Source of the DNA: Syntrophaceae bacterium
GTDB lineage: Bacteria; Desulfobacterota; Syntrophia; Syntrophales; Smithellaceae
Assembly: GCA_009773315.1 (NCBI GenBank)
Contig: WRPE01000027.1
Location: 1 to 39,279, forward strand
Direction: 5' to 3'
Length of the DNA stretch: 39,279 bases
This document shows positions 1-8,596 of the stretch, one piece after another. The translations under genes and the position numbers were made by a program. Position 1 is the first letter of the stretch. The number at the start of each line of letters is the position of its first letter. The notes under the pieces were generated by a model. It saw nothing but the letters and a program-made list of their open reading frames with translations. It was not told where the DNA came from and ran no database searches.

Positions 1-46
1 CTCATCATCCCGGATGCCTAAATGACTTTAACCGATTATCCCGGGA

Positions 47-157
47 TCAGCAAGTTAGTCTACAACAAAGCTCCACCCGCGTGGAGTGATCCGCTATTGA
101 CTTAGCTCTTTTGATAAGATCTTTGGGCAGGGCGAGCGTTATGTTTTGCCGTTCCAT
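47..157 (-). pseudogene. Remnant of a ribbon-helix-helix antitoxin-like gene
   Basis: A 36-codon reading frame on the minus strand begins ATG at 157 after a good ribosome binding site (AGGGAG). It translates as MERQNITLALPKDLIKRAK, then loses resemblance and stops. The first 19 residues look like the beta strand and first helix of small ribbon-helix-helix proteins, often antitoxins. The second helix and the rest are missing, so I read it as a decayed gene, not a working 36-residue protein. No toxin partner is visible up to the window edge. The hairpin CTCCAC-CCGC-GTGGAG (71-86) and the palindrome ATCCCGGGAT (38-47) lie in its degenerate 3' part. The family assignment rests on a short stretch. 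Confidence 0.45.
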
Positions 158-209
158 TTCATTCTCCCTTCAGTCGGTTCAGCCTTGCGCCCCTTTACAG
201 GGGCTCAGC

Positions 210-1286
210 CTACTTCAACCACTTCATAAGTGCTGGCTTTTCCTTTTCCGCCCAGTCCGTGGAAAAACGAATTGCCAGGAATGACTTGAAGAGCTCATCG
301 ATAGTCTTGACGGCGTTTTCTATCAGATAAATGCGCTCCAAAAGGCTTGCGGACGGGTCTTCCGGGGCTTCCTGCCAGTCCACCACCGGCATTTTCAGAG
401 ATTGAAAGTAGAATGTGTCGGCTTTAAAATTAAACTCCCATTCGTTTTGATCGCGGTGAAGTTTCATGCCCGTCTCTTTTACTTTTTTCCCTTGCCGAAT
501 GGCTTCCTTGCCTTCTTTAAGCTCGGCGTGTAGTCCGGAACAGACCACGCCCTGCGAATATTCTCCTTCACCCGCTTCCAGTGCGATCCGTTTGAGCAGA
601 TGCAATTCCACCTCTTCAGTTTTGGTGAGCGCAATGCGGCCGTTTCGTTCTTCGGATTTAAACCACAGCCAGGTAAGGAACTCGCGTCCGATCAATGAAA
701 TGTCCTCAGCGGCGACATCGCCTTCGGTTTTGTTTTTCAGCGCCAGCGGATGTTCCTGCGGCAGGATGCGTTTCAGACCCAGCGAAAAAGTCTTTTTGAA
801 TAAATCTACAAAATCATCCGCGACTTTGTCGGATAGAGATGAAAAATAAACTCTGTTTTGTCCAACCGCCCATAAGACGTCATAAAAAGAAGGTACGGGG
901 TCGCTTTTGGTCATAAGCTCTAGCTTGACCTTGTCTTTGAGTCCTTCATTCATGGCCTTGCCGATACGGGTTTGTCCGTGTTCAGCCAGAAATCTTCTCT
1001 GCTCTTCCATGAAACGAATTTTCATCAGTTTGGGGGAAATCAATTTGCGGTCGATCCGCAACGAAAAAATCAGATAATCGCCCAGCGCATAGTTGGCTTT
1101 TTCAAAGTCGGCATCCAGGATATCCGTAAGTGATACCCAGCCCATCCGCTTTTCTTCCGTGGAATTGCGCGCCTCCCGAAACGAGTTGCCTTTGATCCGG
1201 TTGTTGATAAAAGTGGTAAAAGCCTGCGGCAACCGGCCTTCCACTGAAAACTGCATAAAAGAGAAATTGCCCTTGATCAAACCCAT
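210..1286 (-). CDS. rdgC: RdgC-like recombination-associated protein
   Basis: A 358-residue protein resembling RdgC, a ring-shaped DNA-binding protein that in other proteobacteria restrains RecA-mediated recombination. What is seen: an N-terminal segment around KRMGWVSLTD, then a strand DYLIFSLRIDRK followed by a charged helix, then GLKDKVKLEL and WAVGQNRVYF. This order of motifs matches RdgC. The C-terminal half (EEVELHLLKRIALEAGEGE) fits the RdgC central region more loosely. The protein is somewhat longer than the roughly 300 residues of E. coli RdgC. An upstream in-frame GTG at 1310 is possible, but the ATG at 1286 sits 6 nt after GAGGTG and gives a natural start. It is transcribed divergently from nadK. 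A hairpin GCCCCT-TTAC-AGGGGC lies just past the stop. The identification is by pattern and not certain. Confidence 0.68.
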   Translation of the reverse strand: MGLIKGNFSFMQFSVEGRLPQAFTTFINNRIKGNSFREARNSTEEKRMGWVSLTDILDADFEKANYALGDYLIFSLRIDRKLISPKLMKIRFMEEQRRFLAEHGQTRIGKAMNEGLKDKVKLELMTKSDPVPSFYDVLWAVGQNRVYFSSLSDKVADDFVDLFKKTFSLGLKRILPQEHPLALKNKTEGDVAAEDISLIGREFLTWLWFKSEERNGRIALTKTEEVELHLLKRIALEAGEGEYSQGVVCSGLHAELKEGKEAIRQGKKVKETGMKLHRDQNEWEFNFKADTFYFQSLKMPVVDWQEAPEDPSASLLERIYLIENAVKTIDELFKSFLAIRFSTDWAEKEKPALMKWLK

Positions 1287-1463
1287 ATTCATCACCTCAC
1301 AGGCGCGCACCGTATCTTATCGGAAGCGATCCTGTCAAGGATTTATGTTCTTAAAATGCCTTTATAAATCATAGAGTTTTCAACGGTGTCCGGAAAATAT
1401 TTATCCATAGACAGCGTCTTTTTTTTATGTTACGAAACGACGTCCTTTTTGGAGCTAATCATC

Positions 1464-2357
1464 ATGAAAATTAAGAAAGTCGGCATTATTGCCAACATTG
1501 AAAAAGAAAATATTGCCGGATTTGCCGGTGCGTTGAAAAAATGGCTGGAAGACAGGAGCATTAAAGTCTCGCTGGAGGCGAACATCGCCGCCGCCATCGG
1601 CGGCAGCGGAGGATTCAAACTCGAAGACCTGGCGTCCAAAGTGGATTTGATTGCCGTCCTCGGCGGAGACGGCACGATGCTGCGCACCGCCCGCTATGTC
1701 GCCCAGCGCCCGGTGCCCATTGTCGGCATCAATATGGGGACGTTTGGCTATCTCACGGAAGTCAATTTAAACGAAACCTATGTGGCCCTTGAACTGATTC
1801 TAAAAGGCGATTTTCTAACGGAAAAAAGGATGATGCTGGATGTGAAAATCCGCCGGGGCAAAAAAATCATCGGTTCGGGCATTGTATTGAACGACGTGGT
1901 CATCAACCGTGGCAATCTCTCCCGCATTGTGGAGCTGGAAACGGTCATTAATAATCAATATTTGACCACCTATAAATCTGACGGTCTCATTATTTCCACA
2001 CCCACAGGATCGACGGCCTATTCGCTTTCGGCCGGCGGCCCGATTGTTTTTCCGGGCAAAGATTTGATCATTATCAATCCGATCTGTCCACACACGCTGA
2101 CGAACCGGCCGATTATTTTCCCCGAAAATTCCGACTTACAAATCACGTTGTGGTCGAAAGAAAGCGGCGCGACGGTGACCCTGGACGGCCAGGAATCCTA
2201 CCGGATCAGTTCCGGCGATGTCATGATGATACGAAAATCAAAACATTATACAAGACTGGTTCTTTCACCGCACCGAAGCTACGGAGAGATATTGCGTTCC
2301 AAACTGGGTTGGGGCAGTTTACCAACAGGGACTGGAAAAAGAAAAAATGCTTCATGA
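1464..2357 (+). CDS. nadK: NAD kinase
   Basis: ATP (or polyphosphate)-dependent NAD kinase, a cytoplasmic enzyme making NADP from NAD. It is 297 residues, normal for the family. The nucleotide/catalytic motif GGDGTMLR is at residues 67-74, with Asp69 as the family's catalytic aspartate. The conserved TPTGSTAYSLSAGGPIV segment and the late LDGQ motif are present, so the fold looks complete. A longer in-frame start exists at 1386. The ATG at 1464 is preferred because GGAG stands 9 nt upstream and MKIKKVGII matches the usual N-terminus. The 3' end overlaps recN by 11 bases, the common nadK-recN arrangement, which implies translational coupling. Confidence 0.95.
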   Translation: MKIKKVGIIANIEKENIAGFAGALKKWLEDRSIKVSLEANIAAAIGGSGGFKLEDLASKVDLIAVLGGDGTMLRTARYVAQRPVPIVGINMGTFGYLTEVNLNETYVALELILKGDFLTEKRMMLDVKIRRGKKIIGSGIVLNDVVINRGNLSRIVELETVINNQYLTTYKSDGLIISTPTGSTAYSLSAGGPIVFPGKDLIIINPICPHTLTNRPIIFPENSDLQITLWSKESGATVTLDGQESYRISSGDVMMIRKSKHYTRLVLSPHRSYGEILRSKLGWGSLPTGTGKRKNAS

Positions 2358-4083
2358 ACTGAGCATTACCAACTTTGCCATCATTGACGAGCTTCATGTT
2401 TCATTTGATGAAGGCTTGAATATCATTTCGGGAGAAACCGGCGCCGGAAAGTCGATTCTGATCGGCGCGGTCAGCCTCCTTCTGGGTGATCGGGCCACGG
2501 CGGAAATGATTCGGACGCAGACGGATACCGCCACCGTGGAAGCGCTCTTTAACATCAGAAACGATAACCTGCTCCAGGAAAAACTGGTCGAAATGGGATT
2601 TGCAGCAGGCGAGGAACTGGTCATCCGCCGGGTGATTTCGCGCACCGGTAAAAACAGGGCGCAAATCAACGGGCAGATGGCCACCCTGGCGAATCTGGCT
2701 ACGATCAGTGAATCTCTTATCAATATATGCGGACAGCATGAACACCAGCTTATTCTATGCGCCGAAAACCACATCGACATTCTCGATGAATTCGGCGGTT
2801 GCCTCACGGTGCGCAAGACCTATGAAAACGTCTATTCCCTGTATCAGCAAATTCTGAACCGGATGGAAAAACTGGAAAATATGCGCCGTCATCGCGCGGA
2901 AAAAATAGACCTGATACAATTTCAGCTCAAAGAAATTGCAGACCTCAATCTCCGTGCGGGAGAAGACGCGGCGCTGGCCGATGAAAAGAAGCTAATGGTT
3001 AACGCCCAAAAGCTTGCAGATTATGCCAACCGCGCCTACGCGTTGCTTTACGCCGAGAACCGTTGCGTAAGCGATCAGCTCAAAGAGGTTCTGACGCAGA
3101 TTAAGGAAATACAGAAGATTGATCCGGGCTTGAATCTGTCGCAAGCCGATGTGGAGGGCAGTTTCATCGTTTTGCAGGAGGCGGCGCGCACGTTGCGTGA
3201 TTACGGCAAAACACTGGTTTTCGATCCGGAAAGGCTCGCGACGATTGACGAACGCCTGGATGCGATCAGCCGGCTCAAGCGGAAACACGGCGCATCCCTT
3301 GACGCAGTGCTGGTTAGAAAACGGGAGATGGAGGAAGAGTTACAGTGCGTCGAAAGCGTGGAAGAAGAGCTGGATAAGCTGACAAAAGAAAAAATCGCAA
3401 TCGCGGGCGAGCTGTGCGAAAAAGCGCTGGCGCTCTCGGAGCTGCGACAACAGACAGCCGTTTTGTTGAAAGAGGCGATCGATGCGGCAATGCATGATTT
3501 AAACATGCCGCACGCTTACTTCTTTGTTCAGTTCCACCGGCGTTGTTCCGAAACAGGTAAGGACTTCGGGCCGAAAGGCGGCGATGACCTGGAGTTTTAT
3601 CTGGCGGCGAACGCCGGAGAAGAGCCGAAGCCCTTAAATAAAATCGCTTCCGGCGGCGAATTATCCCGGATTGTTCTCGCGCTGAAAAATGTTTTATCGC
3701 AGACCGGATCGGTGGCCACAGTGGTATTTGATGAAGTGGACAGCGGTATTGGCGGTGCCACGGCGGAAATCGTCGGGCGAAAGTTAAAGGAAGTATCGGT
3801 CCATCACCAGGTCATCTGTATTACGCATCTGCCGCAAATTGCCAGTTTCGGCGGTCACCATCTACGCGTGGCCAAAAAAGTGGCCGAAGGCCGGACCAAG
3901 ACGATGGTGGAACAACTTGATCGGCAACAAAAGATAGAAGAGATCAGCCGGATGCTGGGCGGCGTGGATGTGACCGAAACGGCGCGAGACCACGCCCGCG
4001 AGATGCTCGGCGCCGCCAGCAAGACGCTTGTTGCGGCTGATACGGGAAGGAGCAAGCATGCTAAGAAAAGCGCGCATCGGTGA
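2347..4083 (+). CDS. recN: DNA repair protein RecN
   Basis: An SMC-like ATPase that acts at DNA double-strand breaks in the RecA recombination pathway. It is 578 residues, close to the family norm. Walker A GETGAGKS is at residues 29-36, the ABC signature ASGGELSR at 434-441 and Walker B VVFDEVDSGIGG at 459-470. Between them lies a long Lys/Glu-rich stretch that should form the arm coiled coil. The gene starts at ATG 2347, inside the end of nadK, and ends inside the start of argA (26-base overlap), so the four-gene run looks like one transcription unit. No LexA-type operator was recognised upstream of nadK. Confidence 0.96.
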   Translation: MLHELSITNFAIIDELHVSFDEGLNIISGETGAGKSILIGAVSLLLGDRATAEMIRTQTDTATVEALFNIRNDNLLQEKLVEMGFAAGEELVIRRVISRTGKNRAQINGQMATLANLATISESLINICGQHEHQLILCAENHIDILDEFGGCLTVRKTYENVYSLYQQILNRMEKLENMRRHRAEKIDLIQFQLKEIADLNLRAGEDAALADEKKLMVNAQKLADYANRAYALLYAENRCVSDQLKEVLTQIKEIQKIDPGLNLSQADVEGSFIVLQEAARTLRDYGKTLVFDPERLATIDERLDAISRLKRKHGASLDAVLVRKREMEEELQCVESVEEELDKLTKEKIAIAGELCEKALALSELRQQTAVLLKEAIDAAMHDLNMPHAYFFVQFHRRCSETGKDFGPKGGDDLEFYLAANAGEEPKPLNKIASGGELSRIVLALKNVLSQTGSVATVVFDEVDSGIGGATAEIVGRKLKEVSVHHQVICITHLPQIASFGGHHLRVAKKVAEGRTKTMVEQLDRQQKIEEISRMLGGVDVTETARDHAREMLGAASKTLVAADTGRSKHAKKSAHR

Positions 4084-4516
4084 TGTCAAGACCATTCACC
4101 GTTTAATCAATTTGTCGGCGGGGAAGGGGGAGATGCTGCCGCGTTCCTTGATGGATATATATAATTCCGTGCGGGATTTTATTGTCTATTTCGACGAGGA
4201 TGAACAGCGAATTGTCGGCGTTTGCGCCATGAACATTATTTGGGAAAATCTGGCCGAAATCCGTTCTCTTTATGTGGACGACGCTTACCGGAAAAAAGGC
4301 ATCGGTCGGAAACTGGTTGAATTTTGTATTTCCGAGGCTATTACATTAGAGCTGTTTCGAATATTTTCTCTCACCTATAAGAAGGAATTCTTCGCCCGAC
4401 TCAATTTCAAGGAGGTGGACCGTTCCACACTGCCGGAAAAAATATGGGCGGACTGTTTCCGCTGCTCCAAATATCCCGATTACTGCGACGAAGTCGCGAT
4501 GATTATCGAACTATGA
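4058..4516 (+). CDS. argA: N-acetylglutamate synthase, short GNAT form
   Basis: A 152-residue GNAT acetyltransferase that resembles the short stand-alone N-acetylglutamate synthases of deltaproteobacteria, which start arginine synthesis by acetylating glutamate from acetyl-CoA. The N-terminus IRKAR-like (MLRKARIGDVKTIHRL), GEMLPRS at 25-31, the acetyl-CoA loop RKKGIGRK at 78-85 and the C-terminal cysteine pair in ADCFRCSKYPDYC all fit that subgroup. It lacks the amino-acid-kinase domain of long ArgA. The ATG at 4058 is chosen over the upstream in-frame start because GGAAGGAG precedes it. It overlaps recN at the 5' end and mltA at the 3' end (ATGA). Substrate is inferred from family resemblance. 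Confidence 0.8.
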   Translation: MLRKARIGDVKTIHRLINLSAGKGEMLPRSLMDIYNSVRDFIVYFDEDEQRIVGVCAMNIIWENLAEIRSLYVDDAYRKKGIGRKLVEFCISEAITLELFRIFSLTYKKEFFARLNFKEVDRSTLPEKIWADCFRCSKYPDYCDEVAMIIEL

Positions 4517-5796
4517 AATACGCGCTAAACGTTTTCCTCCTGCTGTTGATGGTCGTTGTTGCTTTAAATGGTTGTACGCGAAAAGCAACGCATAAACCCG
4601 AAGCACCGCTGCCCGACCGCGTACTTACAGAAGCAACGCATAAGCCCGGAGCACCGCTGCCCGACCGCGTACTTACAGAAGCAACGCATAAGCCCGGAGC
4701 ACCGCCGCCCGACCGCGTACTTACAGAAGTGGATGCGGAGAATCTGGACTTTGATGATGATCTGGAGACCGCGTCGCTCATTCTGGCCATTGACCGCAGT
4801 CTTAACTATTACGACGGCGCCGGACGCGATCGGATGTTCCCCATCGCGAACAGACTGGTCGGCGCAAAACAGATGAAGGAATCGCTGATAGCTTTTCGCA
4901 AAATCCTTCAGTCCAACACAAGTCTTGAACAGAAGAAAAAACAGATTGCCGCGGAATTTCTGCTGCTCCGTGCGCCGGGAGAAAATGGCGATGGCGCAAT
5001 CCTGTTTACCGGCTATTATGAACCATTGCTTGCAGGGTCGCTGACTCGGACAGATAAATATCAATATCCTCTTTACCGGCCGCCGCCGGACATTGTGACG
5101 GAAAAAGTGTCCAAAAATGAAACGAAGATTAGCCGGAAGGCAAACGGCCTGACTGTTCCCTATTACACGCGCCGCGAAATTGATGTGGATGGTGTGCTAC
5201 GAGGCAAAGGTCTAGAACTGATCTGGGTGTCGGATCCCGTCGAATTGAATTCTCTGCACATCCAGGGATCGGGAAAAATCGAGCTGGAAGACGGGAAAAT
5301 GCTTTCAGTAAGTTATGCGCAGAACAATGGTTGGCCTTTCCGCTCCATCACCAGGAACATGTTGGATCAAAACAAAATCGAACGGAGTGATTCATCCTAC
5401 CGCAATTTTAAAATCTGGTTGAAAGGCAAAAACGAGCAGGAGCTTTTTGAGATTCTCAGTTACAATGAGCGATATATATTCTTCCGATTTGTGGACAGCG
5501 AACCGGTTGGATCGCTTGGCCAGCCGGTCACGCCGGACCGGTCGATTGCCACCGATCCGGATTATTTTCCTGAGGGCGCGCTGGCGTATATCCGTTTACG
5601 TAAACCTGTCCTGGATGATGAAAATAATGTGACAAAACGAATTAGTTTTTCACGTTTTGTTCTGAATCAGGATAAAGGCTCGGCTATCAAAGGTCCCGGC
5701 CGGGTCGATCTGTTCTGCGGTTTCGGCCCGAAAGCGCAGGCCACCGCCGGCTCCCTGAAAGAAAAAGGAGAACTGTATTTTCTGCTTCTTAAATGA
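4513..5796 (+). CDS. mltA: MltA-type lytic transglycosylase lipoprotein
   Basis: A membrane-anchored lytic transglycosylase that cleaves peptidoglycan to anhydromuropeptides. The 427-residue protein starts with a signal peptide ending in the lipobox LNGC, so it should be a lipoprotein on the periplasmic side. Next comes a Pro-rich linker of three 16-residue repeats. The MltA domain then shows FTGYYEPLL, LYRPPP, DPVELNSLHIQGSG and PDYFPEGALAYI. The C-terminal 3D domain has NQDKGSAIKGPGRVDLF, which carries the conserved aspartates including the presumed catalytic one. The ATG at 4513 overlaps the argA stop (ATGA). Last gene of the nadK operon; no convincing terminator follows. Confidence 0.92.
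   Translation: MKYALNVFLLLLMVVVALNGCTRKATHKPEAPLPDRVLTEATHKPGAPLPDRVLTEATHKPGAPPPDRVLTEVDAENLDFDDDLETASLILAIDRSLNYYDGAGRDRMFPIANRLVGAKQMKESLIAFRKILQSNTSLEQKKKQIAAEFLLLRAPGENGDGAILFTGYYEPLLAGSLTRTDKYQYPLYRPPPDIVTEKVSKNETKISRKANGLTVPYYTRREIDVDGVLRGKGLELIWVSDPVELNSLHIQGSGKIELEDGKMLSVSYAQNNGWPFRSITRNMLDQNKIERSDSSYRNFKIWLKGKNEQELFEILSYNERYIFFRFVDSEPVGSLGQPVTPDRSIATDPDYFPEGALAYIRLRKPVLDDENNVTKRISFSRFVLNQDKGSAIKGPGRVDLFCGFGPKAQATAGSLKEKGELYFLLLK
4585..4728 (+). repeat. Three tandem 48-bp repeats inside mltA
   Basis: Three head-to-tail copies of a 48-bp unit (4585-4632, 4633-4680, 4681-4728) encode the 16-residue peptide ATHKPGAPLPDRVLTE with minor changes. Copies 1 and 2 differ at two bases, copies 2 and 3 at one. 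The unit is a multiple of three, so copy-number change would lengthen or shorten the lipoprotein tether without breaking the frame. Near identity at silent positions points to recent duplication. Confidence 0.97.
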
Positions 5797-5864
5797 CGAA
5801 AAACGGACTCCTTTTATTCATTCACTGTATCCATTTTCACCCGGTGTTGTTTTGTGCTGTTCTA

Positions 5865-5894
5865 TTGCTTAGAAAAAGTGAAATAGTTTATGAT
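5865..5894 (+). promoter_or_regulatory. Likely sigma-70 promoter for the antitoxin gene
   Basis: TTGCTT (5865-5870) and TATGAT (5889-5894) are separated by 18 bp, in the AT-rich gap between mltA and the antitoxin gene. The ribosome binding site AGGAGA follows about 50 bp downstream. Assigned by consensus match only. Confidence 0.5.
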
Positions 5895-5954
5895 AATATA
5901 AACAAAGCGTTGCAGGATGAAAGGTCAAGTAAGGATAAATAGGAGATATAAGCC

Positions 5955-6188
5955 ATGAATACATCTGTGGCAGAAACCATGATTAAGATGCTTGAGGCTG
6001 TGCCGGATCAGCTTCAGGAAAATGTTGTCGAGCATATGCGCGACTATATCGAGGATATCCGGGATGAAGCCAAATGGAATACATCGTTTTCACGAACCCA
6101 GGATAAGCTTGTCGCAGCGGCACAGCAAGCCCGCCAACAGATTGCCGGGGGGGGGCAGAGTAGCCCGCTGGATGTCGAAAAGCTGTGA
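5955..6188 (+). CDS. Small antitoxin-like protein
   Basis: A 77-residue acidic, helical protein. The pattern (short N-terminus, LEAVPDQLQENVVEHMRDYIED, then a KLVAAAQQARQQIAGG helix and a final LDVEKL) resembles small antitoxin-like proteins commonly encoded directly upstream of a RelE/ParE-type toxin. A clear ribosome binding site (AGGAGATA) precedes the ATG. Its stop overlaps a GTG start (GTGA at 6185) for a stub that resembles such a toxin's N-terminus, supporting the family call by context. No separate DNA-binding motif was recognised. A run of eight or more G bases at about 6147 makes the 3' part prone to slippage. Antitoxin function is inferred. Confidence 0.6.
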   Translation: MNTSVAETMIKMLEAVPDQLQENVVEHMRDYIEDIRDEAKWNTSFSRTQDKLVAAAQQARQQIAGGGQSSPLDVEKL

Positions 6189-6235
6189 AATCAGCGACGC
6201 TGCCGTCTTTCTGTGAATATTACAGCAATGAGTAA
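6185..6235 (+). pseudogene. Truncated RelE/ParE-type toxin stub
   Basis: A 16-codon frame beginning GTG at 6185, overlapping the antitoxin stop by 4 bases, reads VKSATLPSFCEYYSNE and then stops. The opening KSATLPSF-x-E resembles the N-terminus of a small RelE-like toxin normally about 70-90 residues long. The rest of the toxin is not found in any frame of the following 115 bases. The toxin therefore appears deleted, leaving an orphan antitoxin. The match covers few residues; the coupled position strengthens it. Confidence 0.5.
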
Positions 6236-6350
6236 AGGGGATGTCCATTTATTTCCGCACCTGGTTCCCTAAAACAGAACCGTCTCATTTATCTCTCATG
6301 CGGACTATTGCACATCTAAAACTAAATCAAATATTGCAGAGGAAGAGTTT

Positions 6351-8567
6351 ATGAAATTGACATTGGTCGAACTGCTTAAAGACAGTGCTTACAAGCTCAC
6401 ACAATTCAGACCTGCTCAAATTCAAGCATTAGAAGCGCGCATTACGATGAAGGATTCGGGGAAGAATCCCACACCTTATGTTTCTTGCTTAGTGCGAGGC
6501 AAACCGATCAAGCTCACACCAGAAGAAGCTATTCGCCAGTTGTATGTGATGGTGCTCAAAGACGATCTGGGCTATCCCGTGGGCCGCATGGAATTGGAAT
6601 ACGGCGTCACGTTTGGCCGCGAAAAAAAACGCGCTGATATTTGCGTATTTGATGCTGACAAAACCACCACGCCGTATATCCTGGTAGAACTGAAAAAGCC
6701 CAAGCTTAAAGACGGCAAAGAACAGTTGAAATCATATTGCAACGCCACGGGCGCACCGATGGGTGTCTGGAGCAACGGCGACAGCATTTCGTACTATCAC
6801 CGCAAAGATCCAAACTACTTTGAAGACATCCCGGCCATTCCTTCAGCACATGAAAAACTTTCTGACATCCTGACCGCCAGGTGGACGATTGACGATCTTG
6901 TCAAAATGGACAAGCTTGTTAATCAGAAGAAATCACTCAAAGACTTAATTCTGGAAATGGAGGACGAAGTTTTAGCCAACGCTGGAGTAGATGTCTTTGA
7001 AGAGCTGTTCAAACTCGTTTTCACCAAGCTATATGACGAAATGGAAAGCGGACGGGACAAGAAACGACACCTTGTCTTCAAAAACTACGGGGACACCGAA
7101 ACCGAACTCAAGGCAAAAATTCAAGAGTTGTTCGACAAAGCGCGCGCCAAGTGGGACGGGGTATTCCCCGATGGCGCAAAAATTGATCTTACACCCAGCC
7201 ACCTGGCCGTGTGCGTATCGTCACTGGAAGGGGTAAAGCTGTTTAACTCCAACCTGGAAGTGGTGGATGAAGCTTTCGAGTATCTCATTAATAAAAGCAG
7301 CAAGGGAGAGAAAGGCCAGTATTTCACCCCGCGCTACGTAATTGATATGTGCGTAAAAATGCTCAACCCCCAGGAGCATGAAACCATGATCGACACCGCC
7401 GCCGGTAGCTGCGGTTTTCCTGTTCACACTATTTTCCATGTCTGGGAACAGATCATGAAAGACGAGGGGCTCGGTAAAAGCCACCTTTTTACTACCGAAA
7501 AGAAACCAGTCCGTTGTGAGACCTATGTGCAGCAAAAGGTATTTGCCCTCGACTTTGATGAAAAAGCAGTCCGCGTGGGCCGAACTCTGAACCTGATTGC
7601 GGGCGACGGGCAAACCAACGTGCTGCACCTCAACACGCTGGATTATGAACGCTGGGACGAGAAAACAAAAGATGAAGAATGGACGGATATCTATGGCGAA
7701 GGCTGGAAAAATCTTCGCAAACTGCGTGCGGCCAAGGATCAAAACCGCGATTTCTGTTTCGATATCCTCATGGCTAACCCGCCCTTTGCCGGTGACATCA
7801 AAGAGACCCGCATTCTTGCCAAATATGAACTGGCCCGCTCTGTTAGTCTGGACAAAATCAATAAAGTTGATGAGAACGACCCGAACATCGAGGATGTGAC
7901 CCGGCGCACACCGACCTTTCCGGAGTTCCTACGGGTCAGCCATGAGACAATCTTTAAAATGGCTGACGGCACGTTCCGCAAGGTTAAAATAAAAGACCAA
8001 AATACCGTCGGGCGCGATATCCTGTTTATCGAACGCAACCTGAGCTTCATCAAACCGGGCGGACGCATGGCTATTGTGTTGCCGCAAGGCCGTTTTAACA
8101 ATTCCAGCGATAAAGACATCCGCGAATATCTGGCTGACCATTGCCGCATCCTGGCCGTTGTGGGGTTGCACGGCAATGTGTTCAAGCCGCACGCCGGCAT
8201 CAAGACCAGTGTGATGTTTGTGCAAAAATGGGACGATAAGCTTTGCCCGAAAGTGGAAGACTACCCGATCTTTTTTGCCACCATGCAGGAACCAAGCAAG
8301 GACAATAGTGGTGATAAGATATATCTGAAACGCAAGGACGTGCAGCAAGCGGGCTGTATGGGAAACACGTCAGGCAAAAACGGTATTGCCGAAGTGGTTA
8401 ATCATTATGAAACCACGCCGCAAGACCTAAATGACTATGTACTGGACGACCACGAACACCTGATCGTCAAGCACGATCTGTTTAATCATCACGGTTTAAC
8501 AAAGGATGGCATTGCCGAGGCGTTTATTGAGTTTGCAAAAAAAGAAAGACTAAGTTTTTTTCTCTAG
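6351..8567 (+). CDS. Nuclease-methylase fusion of a restriction-modification system
   Basis: A 738-residue protein joining an HsdR_N-like nuclease domain to an HsdM-type adenine N6-methyltransferase. The PD-(D/E)xK pattern is Asp96 in RADICVF and Glu113-x-Lys115 in LVELKKPK. After a linker, the methylase has KGQYFTPRYV near 321-330, SAM motif I DTAAGSCGF at 348-356 and catalytic NPPF at 476-479. No DEAD-box translocase is present here or nearby, so this is not a classical type I HsdM. The layout recalls type IIB/IIG enzymes such as BcgI, where cleavage and methylation share one chain and a partner gives specificity. GAGGAAG precedes the ATG. The reading frame ends at TAG 8565, three bases after a T7 run; the next gene continues in the -1 frame. 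Activity and recognition site are not deducible. Confidence 0.85.
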   Translation: MKLTLVELLKDSAYKLTQFRPAQIQALEARITMKDSGKNPTPYVSCLVRGKPIKLTPEEAIRQLYVMVLKDDLGYPVGRMELEYGVTFGREKKRADICVFDADKTTTPYILVELKKPKLKDGKEQLKSYCNATGAPMGVWSNGDSISYYHRKDPNYFEDIPAIPSAHEKLSDILTARWTIDDLVKMDKLVNQKKSLKDLILEMEDEVLANAGVDVFEELFKLVFTKLYDEMESGRDKKRHLVFKNYGDTETELKAKIQELFDKARAKWDGVFPDGAKIDLTPSHLAVCVSSLEGVKLFNSNLEVVDEAFEYLINKSSKGEKGQYFTPRYVIDMCVKMLNPQEHETMIDTAAGSCGFPVHTIFHVWEQIMKDEGLGKSHLFTTEKKPVRCETYVQQKVFALDFDEKAVRVGRTLNLIAGDGQTNVLHLNTLDYERWDEKTKDEEWTDIYGEGWKNLRKLRAAKDQNRDFCFDILMANPPFAGDIKETRILAKYELARSVSLDKINKVDENDPNIEDVTRRTPTFPEFLRVSHETIFKMADGTFRKVKIKDQNTVGRDILFIERNLSFIKPGGRMAIVLPQGRFNNSSDKDIREYLADHCRILAVVGLHGNVFKPHAGIKTSVMFVQKWDDKLCPKVEDYPIFFATMQEPSKDNSGDKIYLKRKDVQQAGCMGNTSGKNGIAEVVNHYETTPQDLNDYVLDDHEHLIVKHDLFNHHGLTKDGIAEAFIEFAKKERLSFFL
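8555..8561 (+). promoter_or_regulatory. T7 run, possible -1 frameshift site
   Basis: Seven T bases are read as part of AGT TTT TTT CTC TAG in the methylase frame. Slipping back one base (T TTT TTT) would bypass the stop and continue as ...FFSLGPFDEARYRALLEG into the specificity gene. The heptamer fits the slippery pattern used for programmed -1 frameshifts. It is equally the kind of homopolymer where an indel mutation or sequencing error occurs. Confidence 0.4.
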
Positions 8568-8596
8568 GCCCTTTCGATGAAGCCCGGTATCGGGCG

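Noticed and set aside
189-204. Hairpin GCCCCT-TTAC-AGGGGC after the rdgC-like stop
   Set aside because: No T tract follows in the direction of transcription, so it is not called an intrinsic terminator.
4585-4728. CRISPR array
   Set aside because: The repeats are contiguous without spacers and code in frame within mltA.
6351-8567. Classical type I HsdM
   Set aside because: The N-terminal PD-(D/E)xK domain and the absence of a translocase gene do not fit a classical type I methylase subunit.
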